A stretch of 64,000 nucleotides of DNA from Hyphomicrobiales bacterium (lineage in GTDB: Bacteria > Pseudomonadota > Alphaproteobacteria > Rhizobiales > Rhizobiaceae), in assembly GCA_900469955.1 (NCBI GenBank), contig UBYX01000021.1, positions 1-64,000 on the forward strand, written 5' to 3'. Below the pieces are notes generated by a model that did no database searches, had not been told where the DNA came from, and was given only the letters and a program-made list of their open reading frames with translations. How positions within the stretch are numbered: the first letter of the stretch is position 1; the number at the start of each line of letters is the position of its first letter. Position numbers and translations under genes: made by a program. Of the stretch, positions 44,941-54,833 are shown one piece after another.

Positions 44941-46590
44941 ATGGCACGTCAGTTCATTTATCACATGGCCGGCCTCAACAAGGCCTACGGCAACAAGAAG
45001 GTATTGGAAAACATCCATCTTTCTTTCTACCCGGATGCCAAGATCGGTATCCTCGGCCCGAACGGCGCCGGTAAATCCACCGTGCTGAAGATCATGGCGG
45101 GGCTCGACAAGGAATATACCGGCGAGGCCTGGCTCGCCGAGGGCGCGACGCTCGGCTATCTGCCGCAGGAGCCGCAGCTCGATCCCTCCAAGGACGTTAT
45201 GGGCAATGTGATGGAAGGCGTCGCCGACAAAAAGGCGATTCTCGACCGCTACAATGAGCTGATGATGAACTATTCCGACGAAACGGCGGAAGAGGGCGCC
45301 AAGCTGCAGGACATCATCGACAGCCAGAATCTGTGGGATCTCGAAAGCCAGGTCGAGATGGCCATGGACGCGCTGCGCTGCCCGCCGGGCGACTCCCCCG
45401 TCGACAACCTCTCGGGCGGTGAAAAGCGCCGCGTGGCCCTCTGCAAGCTGTTGCTCTCCCAGCCGGACCTGCTGCTGCTCGACGAACCGACCAACCATCT
45501 CGACGCAGAGACGATCGCCTGGTTGGAAAAGCACCTGCGCGAATATCCGGGCTCGGTGCTGATGATCACCCACGACCGCTACTTCCTCGACAACGTCACG
45601 GGCTGGATTCTCGAACTCGACCGTGGTCGCGGCATCCCTTACGAGGGCAACTATACGGCCTACCTGCAGGCCAAGGCCAAGCGCATGGCGCAGGAAGGCC
45701 GCGAAGAGGCTTCCCGCCAGAAGGCCATCTCCCGCGAACAGGAATGGATTGCCGCGAGCCCCAAGGCGCGTCAGGCGAAGTCGAAAGCGCGTATCCGCGC
45801 CTATGACGAACTGGTCGCGGCTGCCGAGAACCGCCGTCCAGGCGACGCGCAGATCATCATCCCGATCGGCGAGCGCCTCGGGCAGGTCGTCATCGAAGCG
45901 GAGAACATCTCGAAAACCTATGGCGATCGCGTGTTGTTCGAAGGCCTGACCTTCAAGCTGCCGCCCGGCGGCATCGTCGGCGTCATCGGCCCGAACGGTG
46001 CGGGTAAGACGACGCTCTTCCGCCTGATCACCGGCCAGGAAAAGCCGGATGAGGGCGATGTCCGCATCGGCGATACCGTGCATCTCGGTTATGTCGACCA
46101 GAGCCGCGACTCGCTCGACGGCAACAAGACCGTCTGGGAGGAGATCTCCGGCGGCAACGACATCATCAAGCTCGGCAAGTATGACATGAACTCGCGCGCC
46201 TATTGCGGCGCGTTCAATTTCAAGGGCGGCGACCAGCAGCAGAAGGTCGGCAATCTTTCGGGTGGCCAGCGCAACCGCGTGCATCTCGCCAAGATGCTGA
46301 AGGCGGGCGGCAACGTGCTGCTCCTCGACGAACCGACCAACGACCTGGACACGGAAACGCTGGCAGCCCTGGAAGACGCGCTCGAAAACTTCGCCGGCTG
46401 CGCGGTTATCATCAGCCACGACCGCATGTTCCTCGACCGCCTGGCCACCCATATCCTGGCTTTCGAAGGCGACAGCCACGTGGAGTGGTTCGAAGGCAAT
46501 TTCGAGGATTACGAGCAGGACAAAATTCGCCGGCTCGGGGTGGATTCGGTCAACCCCAGACGTGTGACTTACAAGCGTTTGACGCGCTGA
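44941..46590 (+). CDS. ettA: Energy-dependent translational throttle protein EttA (ABC-F)
   Basis: 549 residues from the ATG at 44941 (E. coli EttA 555); the frame upstream belongs to the divergent hydrolase. Two ABC cassettes: Walker [10 protein letters not shown] (about 39-47) and GPNGAGKTT (about 350-358), signatures [13 protein letters not shown] and [13 protein letters not shown], Walker [12 protein letters not shown] and [11 protein letters not shown]. Between them lies the P-site tRNA interaction linker, rich in Lys/Arg ([30 protein letters not shown]). No membrane domain. It binds the ribosome E-site and gates translation according to ATP/ADP. Confidence 0.96.
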   Translation: MARQFIYHMAGLNKAYGNKKVLENIHLSFYPDAKIGILGPNGAGKSTVLKIMAGLDKEYTGEAWLAEGATLGYLPQEPQLDPSKDVMGNVMEGVADKKAILDRYNELMMNYSDETAEEGAKLQDIIDSQNLWDLESQVEMAMDALRCPPGDSPVDNLSGGEKRRVALCKLLLSQPDLLLLDEPTNHLDAETIAWLEKHLREYPGSVLMITHDRYFLDNVTGWILELDRGRGIPYEGNYTAYLQAKAKRMAQEGREEASRQKAISREQEWIAASPKARQAKSKARIRAYDELVAAAENRRPGDAQIIIPIGERLGQVVIEAENISKTYGDRVLFEGLTFKLPPGGIVGVIGPNGAGKTTLFRLITGQEKPDEGDVRIGDTVHLGYVDQSRDSLDGNKTVWEEISGGNDIIKLGKYDMNSRAYCGAFNFKGGDQQQKVGNLSGGQRNRVHLAKMLKAGGNVLLLDEPTNDLDTETLAALEDALENFAGCAVIISHDRMFLDRLATHILAFEGDSHVEWFEGNFEDYEQDKIRRLGVDSVNPRRVTYKRLTR

Positions 46591-46613
46591 TACCTTCTCG
46601 TAGCGTTCTGAGC

Positions 46614-46637
46614 AAAGCCCCGGCCCTCCGGGGCTTT
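46614..46637 (+). terminator. Rho-independent terminator after ettA
   Basis: Perfect 10-bp stem AAAGCCCCGG / CCGGGGCTTT with a 4-base loop, followed by CTGCTTTCTC. Confidence 0.88.
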
Positions 46638-46818
46638 CTGCTTTCTCGAAGCGGTAAAGGAATACTGAATTCACTACCCCTAGATTTAGAGGTAATTCTT
46701 GCTGCGACTAATCAAGACAATTGCAAAGATTGGCAGTGCAGGCTCGCGACGGGGGAGGCTCATGTTCACCGGGCCAGCTATGCTGTCATGACGACAGCCC
46801 GTCTTAGAGGGTTGACTC

Positions 46819-49101
46819 ATGTCGCGTTTGATCGAGCGGCTGCCTTTTCGCGCTTCGCTGACGCTTCTGGCTCTGGTGCCACTGCTGGCAGTGGTGTCTC
46901 TCGGAGCGTTCGTTAGCTGGAATTCCTATTCAAGCTACCGGGAACTGGAACGCGCACTGGCGCTCGAAAAGCTCGCCCGCGCGGGCGGCGAACTGATGCT
47001 GGTCATGCCTGTCGAGGGTGCCGCGACGACAGCCACGAGGGCGGACATAAGGACAAAGGCCGATAACGCATACAGGGCGCTTGTCGATATCTACGGCAAG
47101 ACCGTAGCTTTCGGGATAGATGACACCGGCCTTGCAAAGATCAAATCATCGCTCGATGAACGGTGGAGCAAGCTCCCTGAATACCGTTCCGCCATCGATG
47201 CCGGCAGTGCCGATCCGCTGATGTCACTCCGATATCTTCAACCCATATCGGCCTCCGGTCTCGAGCTTGCAGGTCGGGTCGGCAACCTCATCGACAACCA
47301 GGAACTTTCACGGGCCGTGCAGGGCTACCATGCCTTCATGCAGGTGAATGAAGGTTATTTGATTATCAATCGCATCGGCCAGCAATACACCCGCAATGGC
47401 GCGCTGAACGCCGAGGAACTCGCCAAGTTCGGACACGGCAAGCATCAGATCCGCATCTATGAACAGGCCTTCCGCCAGTTTACGCCGGCCGATCTGCTGC
47501 AAAGATATGATGCGTTCCTGCAGGGGGCGGACGGTCAGCTGATCGACAAGACGATAAAGGCAATGGATTCCCTCAAGTCCTACACCCCGGCACCCGGCGA
47601 TTTCGACGCCTGGATTGGGGCCATGGTGAAACGACGGGACTTCGTCGCCGGGCTCATTCAGGAAAATGCCGGCAAGATCGCCGGCCTTGCCACCCAAAAG
47701 TGGAGTGATGCGTCCTCAACCCTTCAACTGACGTTATCTGCTCTCGGCATCTTCATGGCGGTTTCGATCGCCGTCAGCGTGATGATTACCCGCGGCCTGT
47801 CGGGCTCGATACGTAAGATCGGCGATTGCATGGCTAATCTGGCCGAGGGAGACATCGCGGCCGCTATTCCTTACGCCGAGCGCAGCGATGTGATCGGGGA
47901 GATGGCGCGTTCCGTCGAGGTTTTCCGGGATGCGGCAAGCCGGAACCGCGAGCTGGAAGCGGAAGCCGAAGCCAATCGCCGCCGTGCCGAGGCCGAGCGT
48001 ATCGAGATGCAGCGCAGTACCGAAGCCGAAGCCGAAGGACGCCTCAATCAGGCGACCAGTGCACTTGCCGCCAGCCTGCGGCGGCTTGCGGCCGGCGACA
48101 TGCTCTGTGAAGTGCATGAACCCTTCGCCCCGCAGTTCGAGGCACTGCGTCAGGACTTCAACACGTCCGTACGTCAGCTTCGTGAAGCCCTGCTCAGCGT
48201 CGGCAGTTCTGTTTCGACGGTGACCAGCGGGTCGCGCGAGATTTCGAGTGCTTCGGACAACCTTTCCAAGCGTACCGAACAGCAGGCGGCTTCGCTGGAA
48301 GAAACCGCAGCGGCGCTCGAGGAGATCACCTCCAACGTGATCGCCACCTCCAAGCGGACTGCCGAAGCCCGCGATGTCGTTCGTGATGCCCGCGCTCGGG
48401 CCGACCAATCCGGCCAGGTGGTGCGCAATGCTGTCGTGGCCATGGAGCGGATCGAGAAGTCGTCACAACAGATCAGCCAGATCATCGGCGTCATCGACGA
48501 GATCGCCTTCCAAACCAATCTCCTGGCGCTGAATGCGGGCGTGGAGGCAGCACGTGCCGGTGAGGCAGGTAAGGGCTTTGCCGTCGTCGCGCAGGAAGTC
48601 CGCGAGCTTGCGCAACGGTCGGCCAATGCTGCCAAGGAGATCAAGGCTCTGATCTCCAATTCGGCGGTTGCCGTCGGCGAAGGCGTGAAACTGGTCAGCG
48701 ATACGGGCGAGGGGCTGGGCGCGATCGAGCAGCTTGTCCAGAGCGTGACGACTCATATGGACGCCATAGCGATTGCCGCGCAGGAGCAGTCGGTAGGGCT
48801 GGCCGAGGTCAATACAGCCGTTAATCACATGGACCAGTCGACGCAGCAGAATGCAGCGATGGTCGAAGAGATGAATGCGGCGGGTGCAGGCCTTGCTCAG
48901 GAAAGCGACAAGCTGAACGATCTGCTGTCCCATTTCCAGCTCGGCGAGAATGCCGGCGGACGTCGCGCCGTCGCGGCCCCTCCATCGCAGGCAACACGGC
49001 CGGTGGCGCGAATATCACCCCGCCCTCTGCAGGCGCGGCTACCGGTTTCTCAAGGCAACGCGGCCGTTGCGCAGGCCGCGAATGAATGGGAAGAATTCTG
49101 A
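46819..49101 (+). CDS. Methyl-accepting chemotaxis protein
   Basis: 760 residues. Helix 1 at about 12-36, periplasmic all-helical domain to about 300, helix 2 at about 303-325, then HAMP (about 326-380), a second HAMP-like segment (about 415-465; [19 protein letters not shown]) and the signalling hairpin (about 475-720) with the tip [43 protein letters not shown] (blocks of the MCP hairpin). The periplasmic part may be a NIT-type nitrate/nitrite sensor fold, but its ligand motifs are not convincing. The C-terminus ends in EWEEF, which resembles the NWETF tether that binds CheR and CheB. Stand-alone gene with its own terminator. Confidence 0.94.
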   Translation: MSRLIERLPFRASLTLLALVPLLAVVSLGAFVSWNSYSSYRELERALALEKLARAGGELMLVMPVEGAATTATRADIRTKADNAYRALVDIYGKTVAFGIDDTGLAKIKSSLDERWSKLPEYRSAIDAGSADPLMSLRYLQPISASGLELAGRVGNLIDNQELSRAVQGYHAFMQVNEGYLIINRIGQQYTRNGALNAEELAKFGHGKHQIRIYEQAFRQFTPADLLQRYDAFLQGADGQLIDKTIKAMDSLKSYTPAPGDFDAWIGAMVKRRDFVAGLIQENAGKIAGLATQKWSDASSTLQLTLSALGIFMAVSIAVSVMITRGLSGSIRKIGDCMANLAEGDIAAAIPYAERSDVIGEMARSVEVFRDAASRNRELEAEAEANRRRAEAERIEMQRSTEAEAEGRLNQATSALAASLRRLAAGDMLCEVHEPFAPQFEALRQDFNTSVRQLREALLSVGSSVSTVTSGSREISSASDNLSKRTEQQAASLEETAAALEEITSNVIATSKRTAEARDVVRDARARADQSGQVVRNAVVAMERIEKSSQQISQIIGVIDEIAFQTNLLALNAGVEAARAGEAGKGFAVVAQEVRELAQRSANAAKEIKALISNSAVAVGEGVKLVSDTGEGLGAIEQLVQSVTTHMDAIAIAAQEQSVGLAEVNTAVNHMDQSTQQNAAMVEEMNAAGAGLAQESDKLNDLLSHFQLGENAGGRRAVAAPPSQATRPVARISPRPLQARLPVSQGNAAVAQAANEWEEF

Positions 49102-49122
49102 CATCCGATCTACCTCGTTGGA

Positions 49123-49148
49123 AAAGGCGGCCTATCGGCCGCCTTTTC
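49123..49148 (+). terminator. Rho-independent terminator after the chemoreceptor gene
   Basis: Perfect 11-bp stem AAAAGGCGGCC / GGCCGCCTTTT with a TATC loop, then CTTTTG. Confidence 0.9.
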
Positions 49149-49203
49149 TTTTGCGGCGAAGGCTCTGGGGCGAGTTCCCACTTGCGTCGGGCGGTCAAAT
49201 CAC

Positions 49204-49219
49204 ATAAAGATATCTTTAT
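49204..49219. promoter_or_regulatory. SahR-type operator ATAAAGATATCTTTAT (perfect palindrome)
   Basis: Perfect 16-base palindrome 28 bases before the regulator start codon, followed by ATCTTG. Same sequence, bar one base, as the site upstream of metH at 19983-19998. Its place over the promoter or leader suggests autorepression of the regulator-metF unit. Confidence 0.8.
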
Positions 49220-49246
49220 ATCTTGATTGGATGGGATGCGGCTTCC

Positions 49247-50242
49247 ATGGGTCTCGCGCTCGATACATTGGTGGATGTGCTTAAAACGGCGGGCGAGCCT
49301 ACTCGTTTCCGCCTGCTCGCGCTTCTGGCGGAGGGCGACCTCACGGTGACCGATCTGACGGATATCCTCGGGCAATCGCAGCCACGAATCTCGCGCCATC
49401 TCAAGCTTCTGGCCGAAGAATCGCTGATCGACCGTTATCAAGAGGGAGCCTGGGCCTATTTCCGTCTAAGACAGGAAGGCAAGGCTGCAGTTCTGGTCCG
49501 TACGCTGCTGGCTGCCGCGTCCGAAGAAGACCCCGTCCTGCTGCGCGACAGTGAGCGGCTCCTGGCAGTCAAGCGCCTGAGGGCGGAGCGGGCACAGGCT
49601 TATTTCAGCCGCAACGCCTCGGAATGGGATGAGCTGCGGCGGCTGCACGTGAGCGATGCAGCGGTCGAAGCGGCGTTGCTGAAGCTGATCGGCAAGACAC
49701 CGATCGACGCGCTGCTTGATCTCGGAACAGGAACAGGCTGGATCCTGCAGCTCCTGTCCGATCTTTACCGTCGGGCTGTCGGTATCGATGCGAGCCGCGA
49801 CATGCTCTCGGTGGCGCGCTCCAATCTCGACAAGGCCGGCATCGTCAAAGCCTCCGTTCGGCACGGCGATATCCTGAACCTGCCGTTGGAAGGCCAGGAC
49901 TTCGATCTGATCACGATCCATCAGGTACTGCACTTCCTCGATCAACCGGAACTGGCCATCGCGGAGGCCGCCCGGGTGCTGCGTCCCGGCGGCCGGATCA
50001 TCATCGTCGACCTGGCACCTCACAAGCTTGACTATCTGCGCGAGGATCATGCGCATATCCGGCTTGGTTTTTCCCACCAGGTCATGGCCGAGTGGCTGGA
50101 CAAGGTGGGGCTTGAGGTTGAGGAGGCGATTGATCTCGGCTCCGGCAAGGAGGGCGCGCTTACGGCGACTGTCTGGCTTGCACGAGACCGCAGGCTGCTG
50201 ATTTCCTCCCACGCATCCGCCGAAACCCAGAACGCCTCATAA
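49247..50242 (+). CDS. sahR: ArsR-family regulator fused to a SAM-dependent methyltransferase-fold domain (SahR-like)
   Basis: 331 residues from the ATG at 49247, preferred over the TTG at 49223 because GGATGGGATG precedes it and the family begins here. Residues 5-90 are an ArsR winged helix (EPTRFRLLALLAEGDLTVTDL, QSQPRISRHLKLLAEESLI). Residues about 130-310 are a class I methyltransferase fold with motif I LLDLGTGTGW (156-165), GIDASRDML and VLRPGGRIIIVDL. In SahR, this domain serves as an S-adenosylhomocysteine sensor, and regulator targets are methyl-cycle genes. Here metF follows by 11 bases, and matching palindromes lie before this gene and metH. Whether the domain also methylates anything is unknown. 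Confidence 0.85.
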   Translation: MGLALDTLVDVLKTAGEPTRFRLLALLAEGDLTVTDLTDILGQSQPRISRHLKLLAEESLIDRYQEGAWAYFRLRQEGKAAVLVRTLLAAASEEDPVLLRDSERLLAVKRLRAERAQAYFSRNASEWDELRRLHVSDAAVEAALLKLIGKTPIDALLDLGTGTGWILQLLSDLYRRAVGIDASRDMLSVARSNLDKAGIVKASVRHGDILNLPLEGQDFDLITIHQVLHFLDQPELAIAEAARVLRPGGRIIIVDLAPHKLDYLREDHAHIRLGFSHQVMAEWLDKVGLEVEEAIDLGSGKEGALTATVWLARDRRLLISSHASAETQNAS

Positions 50243-50253
50243 GGGAGCTGACC

Positions 50254-51141
50254 ATGACTGCCAATCGCGAACCCTTCAGCGTTTCTTTCGAATTCTTTCC
50301 GCCGAAATCGGACGAGATGGAGGCCCAGCTCTGGGAGGCCGTCGAGCAGCTTGCGGGCTGGGCGCCGGAATTCGTGTCCATGACTTATGGCGCGGGCGGC
50401 TCCACCAAAGAGCCGACGCTTGCAGCGGTAACGCGGATGATAGGTGAGGTGAGGCTTCCGACAGCGGCGCATCTGACCTGCGTGGATGCTTCTCGAGAGG
50501 AAACGCGCTCGGTCGTCGAGGCATATCGTGCCGCCGGGGTCCGTCGTATCGTTGCTCTTCGGGGCGATCCGGCGACCGGCATCGGAACCGAGTATCTTCC
50601 CCATCCCGAGGGTTATGCGCAGACGGCGGATCTGGTGCGGGCTCTGATGGAATACGGGGATTTCGATGTATCCGTGTCGGCCTACCCGGAAAAGCACCCG
50701 GAGAGCGCTGATCTTGCCGCGGATATAGAGGCCTTGAAAGCCAAGGCGGATGCAGGTGCGTCGCGCGCGCTCAGCCAGTTCTTCTTCGACAACGATATTT
50801 TCGAGCGGTATCTCGAAAAGGTGCAGGCGGCCGGTGTCACCATTCCCGTGGTGCCAGGCATCATGCCGATACAGAACCTCACCCAGCTCAAGCGGTTCGC
50901 CCGCCGTTGCGGCGCCTCCGTGCCGGCCTTTCTCGATGCCCGCTTCGAAGGGCTCGATGACAATCCGGAGGACCGCGCGAAAGTAGCCGCCGACGTTGCC
51001 GCGGAGCAGATGGAGGATCTGAGCCGCCGCGGCATCCATGAGTTCCACATCTATACGATGAACCGGGCGCCGCTCGTTTCGGCCGTGCTGGAGCGTCTCG
51101 GTCGCCGGCAGATTGCCAGTCCTCGCACCGCCGCGGCCTGA
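50254..51141 (+). CDS. metF: 5,10-methylenetetrahydrofolate reductase MetF
   Basis: 295 residues (E. coli MetF 296), TIM barrel with FAD. Visible: FEFFPPKSDEME (about 9-20, with the catalytic-type Glu), VSMTYGAGGSTKEPT (about 43-57), HLTCVDASREE, ALRGDPATG (about 98-106), FFFDNDIFERYLEKVQAAGV (about 174-193), PGIMPIQN and HFYTMNR-like HIYTMNRA near the end. It reduces methylene-THF to 5-methyl-THF for MetH, and can run in reverse when 5-methyl-THF comes from O-demethylation. Ribosome site AAGGGAG. Co-transcribed with the SahR-like gene. Confidence 0.95.
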   Translation: MTANREPFSVSFEFFPPKSDEMEAQLWEAVEQLAGWAPEFVSMTYGAGGSTKEPTLAAVTRMIGEVRLPTAAHLTCVDASREETRSVVEAYRAAGVRRIVALRGDPATGIGTEYLPHPEGYAQTADLVRALMEYGDFDVSVSAYPEKHPESADLAADIEALKAKADAGASRALSQFFFDNDIFERYLEKVQAAGVTIPVVPGIMPIQNLTQLKRFARRCGASVPAFLDARFEGLDDNPEDRAKVAADVAAEQMEDLSRRGIHEFHIYTMNRAPLVSAVLERLGRRQIASPRTAAA

Positions 51142-51146
51142 ATGAA

Positions 51147-51179
51147 AAACGCATGCTTCTACGAGAGGAGCATGCGTTT
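51147..51179. terminator. Terminator after metF
   Basis: 11-bp perfect stem AAACGCATGCT / AGCATGCGTTT around an 11-base loop, followed by AATTG; A and T runs on both sides suit use from either direction. It lies between metF and the leftward 25-residue gene. Confidence 0.8.
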
Positions 51180-51246
51180 AATTGAGGTGCTGATATCAAA
51201 CGGTCATGGATGCAAAATTATGACCGGGCAGTGGAATCTGTAGCGT

Positions 51247-51324
51247 TCAAATAAACAGCATAGATGCCACGAACACGAACGCTACACCGACTACCAGGAC
51301 ATTCAGAGAGTATGTACGTCCCAT
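51247..51324 (-). CDS. 25-residue membrane microprotein
   Basis: A frame of 25 codons starting MGRTYSLN and continuing as a hydrophobic helix (VLVVGVAFVFVASMLFI), then TGA. The start is backed by the ideal ribosome site AAGGAGG five bases before the ATG, the best in this window. The predicted product is one membrane helix with a short basic N-terminus inside. No family recognised. It stands alone between the metF terminator and an AT-rich gap, so it has its own promoter, probably within 51337-51500. Confidence 0.65.
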   Translation of the reverse strand: MGRTYSLNVLVVGVAFVFVASMLFI

Positions 51325-51511
51325 GTCTGCCTCCTTGCGTTGACCGTTAAAGTCTATGTCGGTTTTGTGTCGATTGGAAAGCAGATTCTATGCTGCACTG
51401 CCGTTGGCGAACTTTCGATGGATAAGTCTGAATTATCTAAATATTTGAATCTTATGGATAAATCTCTTGTTAATCTTAATTGCCGCAGGCTTAAAAAGTG
51501 GTGTATGAGTG

Positions 51512-52477
51512 TTACCGCCCGTCATATTCCGTGAGCGCTTCGCTTCTTTTTGACACTTTTGGAAGCCATTTGCTGCGGTAGCGAAGGACCCGTCCGTCGA
51601 GCAGGACGAGGCCGAAACCGATCAGGAGCATGCCTGCTATATCGGGTGCCTCCAATCGTTCCCTGAGAAATATGGCGCCGAGCAGAATTGCGCTCGGAGG
51701 GAAGATGAGCGTCACCAGCGATGCATTGGTGGCGCCGGCCGTAGCCAGGATCCGGAAGAAAAGCAGGTAGGCAAATGCCGTCGAGATCAGTGCCAGCGCA
51801 AGGATTGCCGCAACCGCTTGCATGGAAGGGGCGGGCAGCGTCCAGGGCTGGTCGGCGAACGCGCAAACAGGCAGCATCATCAGCGTCGAGGCAGTCAGTT
51901 GGCCGGTGGCGGAAACAGGAGCAGGAAGGCTGCGGAAACGCTTACCGTAGGTTCCGGCTACTCCATAGGACATGGCGGCGACCACCGGCAGGACCAGAGC
52001 CCAGAGCGGAGCGGATGCTGCCGTTGTAATGCTCGGTCCGATCAAAACAGCCGTGCCCGCGAGGCCGGCGAGGCAGCCGCCGATTTTTCCCGCGGTCAGC
52101 TTTTCGTCCGCCGTCCAACGATTGGCAATCAGGACCGTCCAGATCGGCGTCGTTGCGTTGAGGATCGAGGCGAGGCCTGCACCGATCTCCGTCTGGCCGA
52201 AGAAGAGCAGCGTGTGGGGCAGAGCATTATTGACGAAACCCATGACGGCGAAGGAGCGCCAGTGGGCCGCTAGGGACTGATAGAGGCCAAAGCGTCCGTG
52301 GAGATAGATGTGGAGCGCGAGCGCCGCCAAAAAGAGACGCAAGAAGACCAGGGTGAAGGGAGGCACTTCCAGCACGGCGATGCGTGCGAAGAAGAACGAA
52401 CCGCCCCAGATCAAGCCCAGCAGCAGAAGAAGCGCCCAGACGGTTGCGGTGGGTCTCGAAACGGTGGCGGTCGTCAT
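51512..52477 (-). CDS. DMT superfamily transporter (EamA type)
   Basis: 321 residues from the ATG at 52477 (MTTATVSRP), preceded by GAAGGAAAA; the open frame upstream is Arg-rich noise. Ten helices in two EamA repeats, with LLGLIWGGSFFFARIAVLEVPPF in the first and AFAYLLFFRILATAGATNASLVTLIFPPSAILLGAIFLRE in the second (both family blocks). It probably exports amino acids or related metabolites. Unlike the other DMT protein in this window, it has no enzyme partner nearby. The gap 51325-51511 on its 3' side is AT-rich and holds no convincing gene. Confidence 0.88.
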   Translation of the reverse strand: MTTATVSRPTATVWALLLLLGLIWGGSFFFARIAVLEVPPFTLVFLRLFLAALALHIYLHGRFGLYQSLAAHWRSFAVMGFVNNALPHTLLFFGQTEIGAGLASILNATTPIWTVLIANRWTADEKLTAGKIGGCLAGLAGTAVLIGPSITTAASAPLWALVLPVVAAMSYGVAGTYGKRFRSLPAPVSATGQLTASTLMMLPVCAFADQPWTLPAPSMQAVAAILALALISTAFAYLLFFRILATAGATNASLVTLIFPPSAILLGAIFLRERLEAPDIAGMLLIGFGLVLLDGRVLRYRSKWLPKVSKRSEALTEYDGR

Positions 52478-52562
52478 GGAATTTTCCTTCGTATCGAAAG
52501 CAAGGAATATAGCCAGGACTAGCAGATCGCCACCCGAATCTTGCGCAACGGGATTGCGAGCC

Positions 52563-53765
52563 TCAGAGAGCCGAAAGCAGCCCCAGGGTCGGCCAGCCAT
52601 CCGCCGGCAGTCCCAGACGGGCCTGTTCCTTCTGCACCGCCATGCGCGTACCGGACCCGAGGATACCATCGACCTTTCCGACATCGTGACCGAGCGATTG
52701 CAGCTTGGCCTGCAGCGCCTTCATGCCGGAATCGTCGAGGCCGGGCTCAGGCGTTCCCTTGAGATAGGGTGGAGCGCCGGACAGACGGGTGGCGAAGTAG
52801 GCGGCCGAGGTCGTGTAGATAAACGATTGATTCCACTCGAGGTAAATGCGGAAATTGGGATAGGTGAGGAAAGCCGGGCCCTTTCGACCCTGCGGCAGAA
52901 CGAGAGCCGCCGGCAGGTCGCCAAAGCCCGTGTTGCCGTCACGTGGCGTGACGCCGGCCTTGAACCACTCGCTGGCGGCGATCTCGTTGCCAAGCCCCGA
53001 TTTGCCCCATGGCAGGTTTTCCGGCAGCGTTACTTCCTGAACCCAGGGCTGACCGGCTTTGAAGCCGAGACTCTGGATGAACTTGGCAGCGGTCAGGATC
53101 GCATCGGCGGCGCTGTTCTTCACGTTGATATGGCCATCGCCATCGCCATCGACGCCGAACGCGATGATGTCCTCAGGCAGCATCTGCACCTGGCCGATCT
53201 CGCCTGCCCAGGCACCGGTATTGGTAGCCGGATCGAGGTCTCCGTGCTGCACCATCTCGATCAGCGAAATAAGCTGCGGGCGGAAGAGTTCGGGGCGCCG
53301 GCAGTCGTGCGCGAGCGTCACAAGAGCGTTGCGGGTATTGAAGTCGCCCTGGACTGCACCGAAGTCCGTCTCCATGGCCCAGAAGGCGGTGATGACGCCC
53401 GGAGCCACGCCGAATTCCTGCTCGGCGCGAGCGAAGACATCGGCATATTGCTTCAGCTTCTGGCGGCCGATATCGAGCCGGGCCTGGCTGACCGTGCGCT
53501 GGGAAAAATCGAGGAAGGTCTGGCGGAAGACACCCTGGGCGCGGTCGCGGGAGAGCACTTTCTGATCGATCTGCGCGCCGGCAAGAGCCTTATCGGCTGC
53601 ATCACCGGGAATGCCCTTTGCGATCGCCTCAGCCTTCACGCCCTCAAGGAAGGTGGAGAGATCACCTCCGCAGGCGGGGGCCGGTGTCTGAGCAAGAGCG
53701 GTGGAAGCAAGGCAGCCGGCGACAACGGATGCGAGGGAGAGGCGGCGGACAAAGACAGCGGACAT
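52563..53765 (-). CDS. Lytic murein transglycosylase B family with peptidoglycan-binding domain
   Basis: 400 residues. Signal peptide 1-25 (VRRLSLASVVAGCLASTALA-QTP). SLT_2 catalytic domain (about 35-320): the catalytic Glu in AFWAMETDFGAVQGDF (about 130), NTGAWAGEIGQVQMLPED, DGDGDGHINVKNSAADA (calcium-like loop, about 205-220). A PG_binding_1 domain closes the protein (about 340-398; ALQAKLQSLGHDVGKVDGILGSGTRMAVQ). It cleaves glycan strands in the periplasm with formation of 1,6-anhydroMurNAc. No lipobox, so soluble. Start at 53765, since the upstream part of the frame lacks a signal. Confidence 0.93.
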   Translation of the reverse strand: MSAVFVRRLSLASVVAGCLASTALAQTPAPACGGDLSTFLEGVKAEAIAKGIPGDAADKALAGAQIDQKVLSRDRAQGVFRQTFLDFSQRTVSQARLDIGRQKLKQYADVFARAEQEFGVAPGVITAFWAMETDFGAVQGDFNTRNALVTLAHDCRRPELFRPQLISLIEMVQHGDLDPATNTGAWAGEIGQVQMLPEDIIAFGVDGDGDGHINVKNSAADAILTAAKFIQSLGFKAGQPWVQEVTLPENLPWGKSGLGNEIAASEWFKAGVTPRDGNTGFGDLPAALVLPQGRKGPAFLTYPNFRIYLEWNQSFIYTTSAAYFATRLSGAPPYLKGTPEPGLDDSGMKALQAKLQSLGHDVGKVDGILGSGTRMAVQKEQARLGLPADGWPTLGLLSAL

Positions 53766-53902
53766 CAGGCGTTCCCAATATGAATAAGCACCGCCGCATG
53801 TGGACGAAATTCTTGACAAAAAAATGGGCGGCAGCGGCGTCGGGCAGGTTCTACCGCAACTGCTCACATATTTCCAGACGCCGATTTACCGGAGGCTGAG
53901 GT

Positions 53903-54691
53903 TTACTTGCCGACGGATGCGACCCAGCTGTTCCAGCTCTTCGAGGTGCCGGAAAAGACGTTTATGTCCGTCTGACCTTTGATCCCCGGAACGATGCCTG
54001 TCGACGTGTATTGCCAGAAGGCCCAGCGGCGACCGGCATAAATTTCGCCGGGATGGGCTGCCACCGACCGCACCCAAAAATGATAATCGTTGAAGGCCCC
54101 CACCAGGTTGTCCCGGTGGAAATCGACGGAGGTGTAGATGATCGGGCGCTTGCCGTAGTGGCGTTCGATACGGTCCATGAAGCGTTTCATCACGTCGCGC
54201 ACAGTTGCAGGGTCAGGCTTCAGCTTGCAGGTGGGAGAGGCGTGATTCCATTCCACGTCGAGCACCGGCGGCAGTTTGGTCGACTGCCTCGGCACATTGG
54301 CGATGAACCAATCAGCCTGCTCCTCGGGCGTCGAGCAGAAATAATAGAAGTGGTAGGGCGCGTGGGGAATTCCGACCGCGGCGGCGTTGCGCCAATGCCG
54401 TTCGAATGCGCCGTCGACACGATCCTTTCCTTCAGTCGCCTTGATGAAGGCAAATGCGACTCCGGAGCCCTTCACCTGCGCCCAGTCGATATCGCCGTCA
54501 TTCCACTTGGAAAGGTCGATGCCGTGGATTTCGTGGCGTCCGGGATGGTACCTGCCGAAGTCCTGAGGATCGTTATCCTTGAACTTCGTCTGCTTGACCG
54601 ATGAGGTCTCAACCAGATCGTAATCGGTCGAAGTGCAGCCAACGGCCGCGAACATGACTGTCGCAAGAAGCGTCAAAAGGAGCCGAGGCAT
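53903..54691 (-). CDS. GH25 family lysozyme, lipoprotein
   Basis: 262 residues from the ATG at 54691. The first 19 residues form a lipoprotein signal with lipobox AAVGC (Cys19). GH25 domain at about 50-255: HGIDLSKWNDGDIDW (first catalytic Asp), AFIKATEGKDRVD, PYHFYYFCS, and the catalytic pair DVEWN near 140; IIYTSVDFH and WAFWQYTSTGIVPGI close the barrel. It hydrolyses MurNAc-GlcNAc links from the outer-membrane side of the periplasm. A role in remodelling or in muropeptide processing is likely. Confidence 0.92.
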   Translation of the reverse strand: MPRLLLTLLATVMFAAVGCTSTDYDLVETSSVKQTKFKDNDPQDFGRYHPGRHEIHGIDLSKWNDGDIDWAQVKGSGVAFAFIKATEGKDRVDGAFERHWRNAAAVGIPHAPYHFYYFCSTPEEQADWFIANVPRQSTKLPPVLDVEWNHASPTCKLKPDPATVRDVMKRFMDRIERHYGKRPIIYTSVDFHRDNLVGAFNDYHFWVRSVAAHPGEIYAGRRWAFWQYTSTGIVPGIKGQTDINVFSGTSKSWNSWVASVGK

Positions 54692-54833
54692 GAAAGTCCC
54701 GTGTTGATGCCGACCAAAGCCTCTCGCCTCATGATTCCGCAACGAGGAAGCGCGAACGCCATGTTCATCATAACGTCGTAAAAAATCGGTTATGGCAAGA
54801 GGGAAGCCAGCCGTATGCGCCGCGATCGCATGG

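Noticed and set aside
51340..51534. 64-codon plus-strand frame between the 25-aa gene and the exporter gene
   Set aside because: AT-rich gap with a frame of no recognisable character and no good ribosome site; it runs into the 3' end of the convergent exporter gene. Not supported enough to list.
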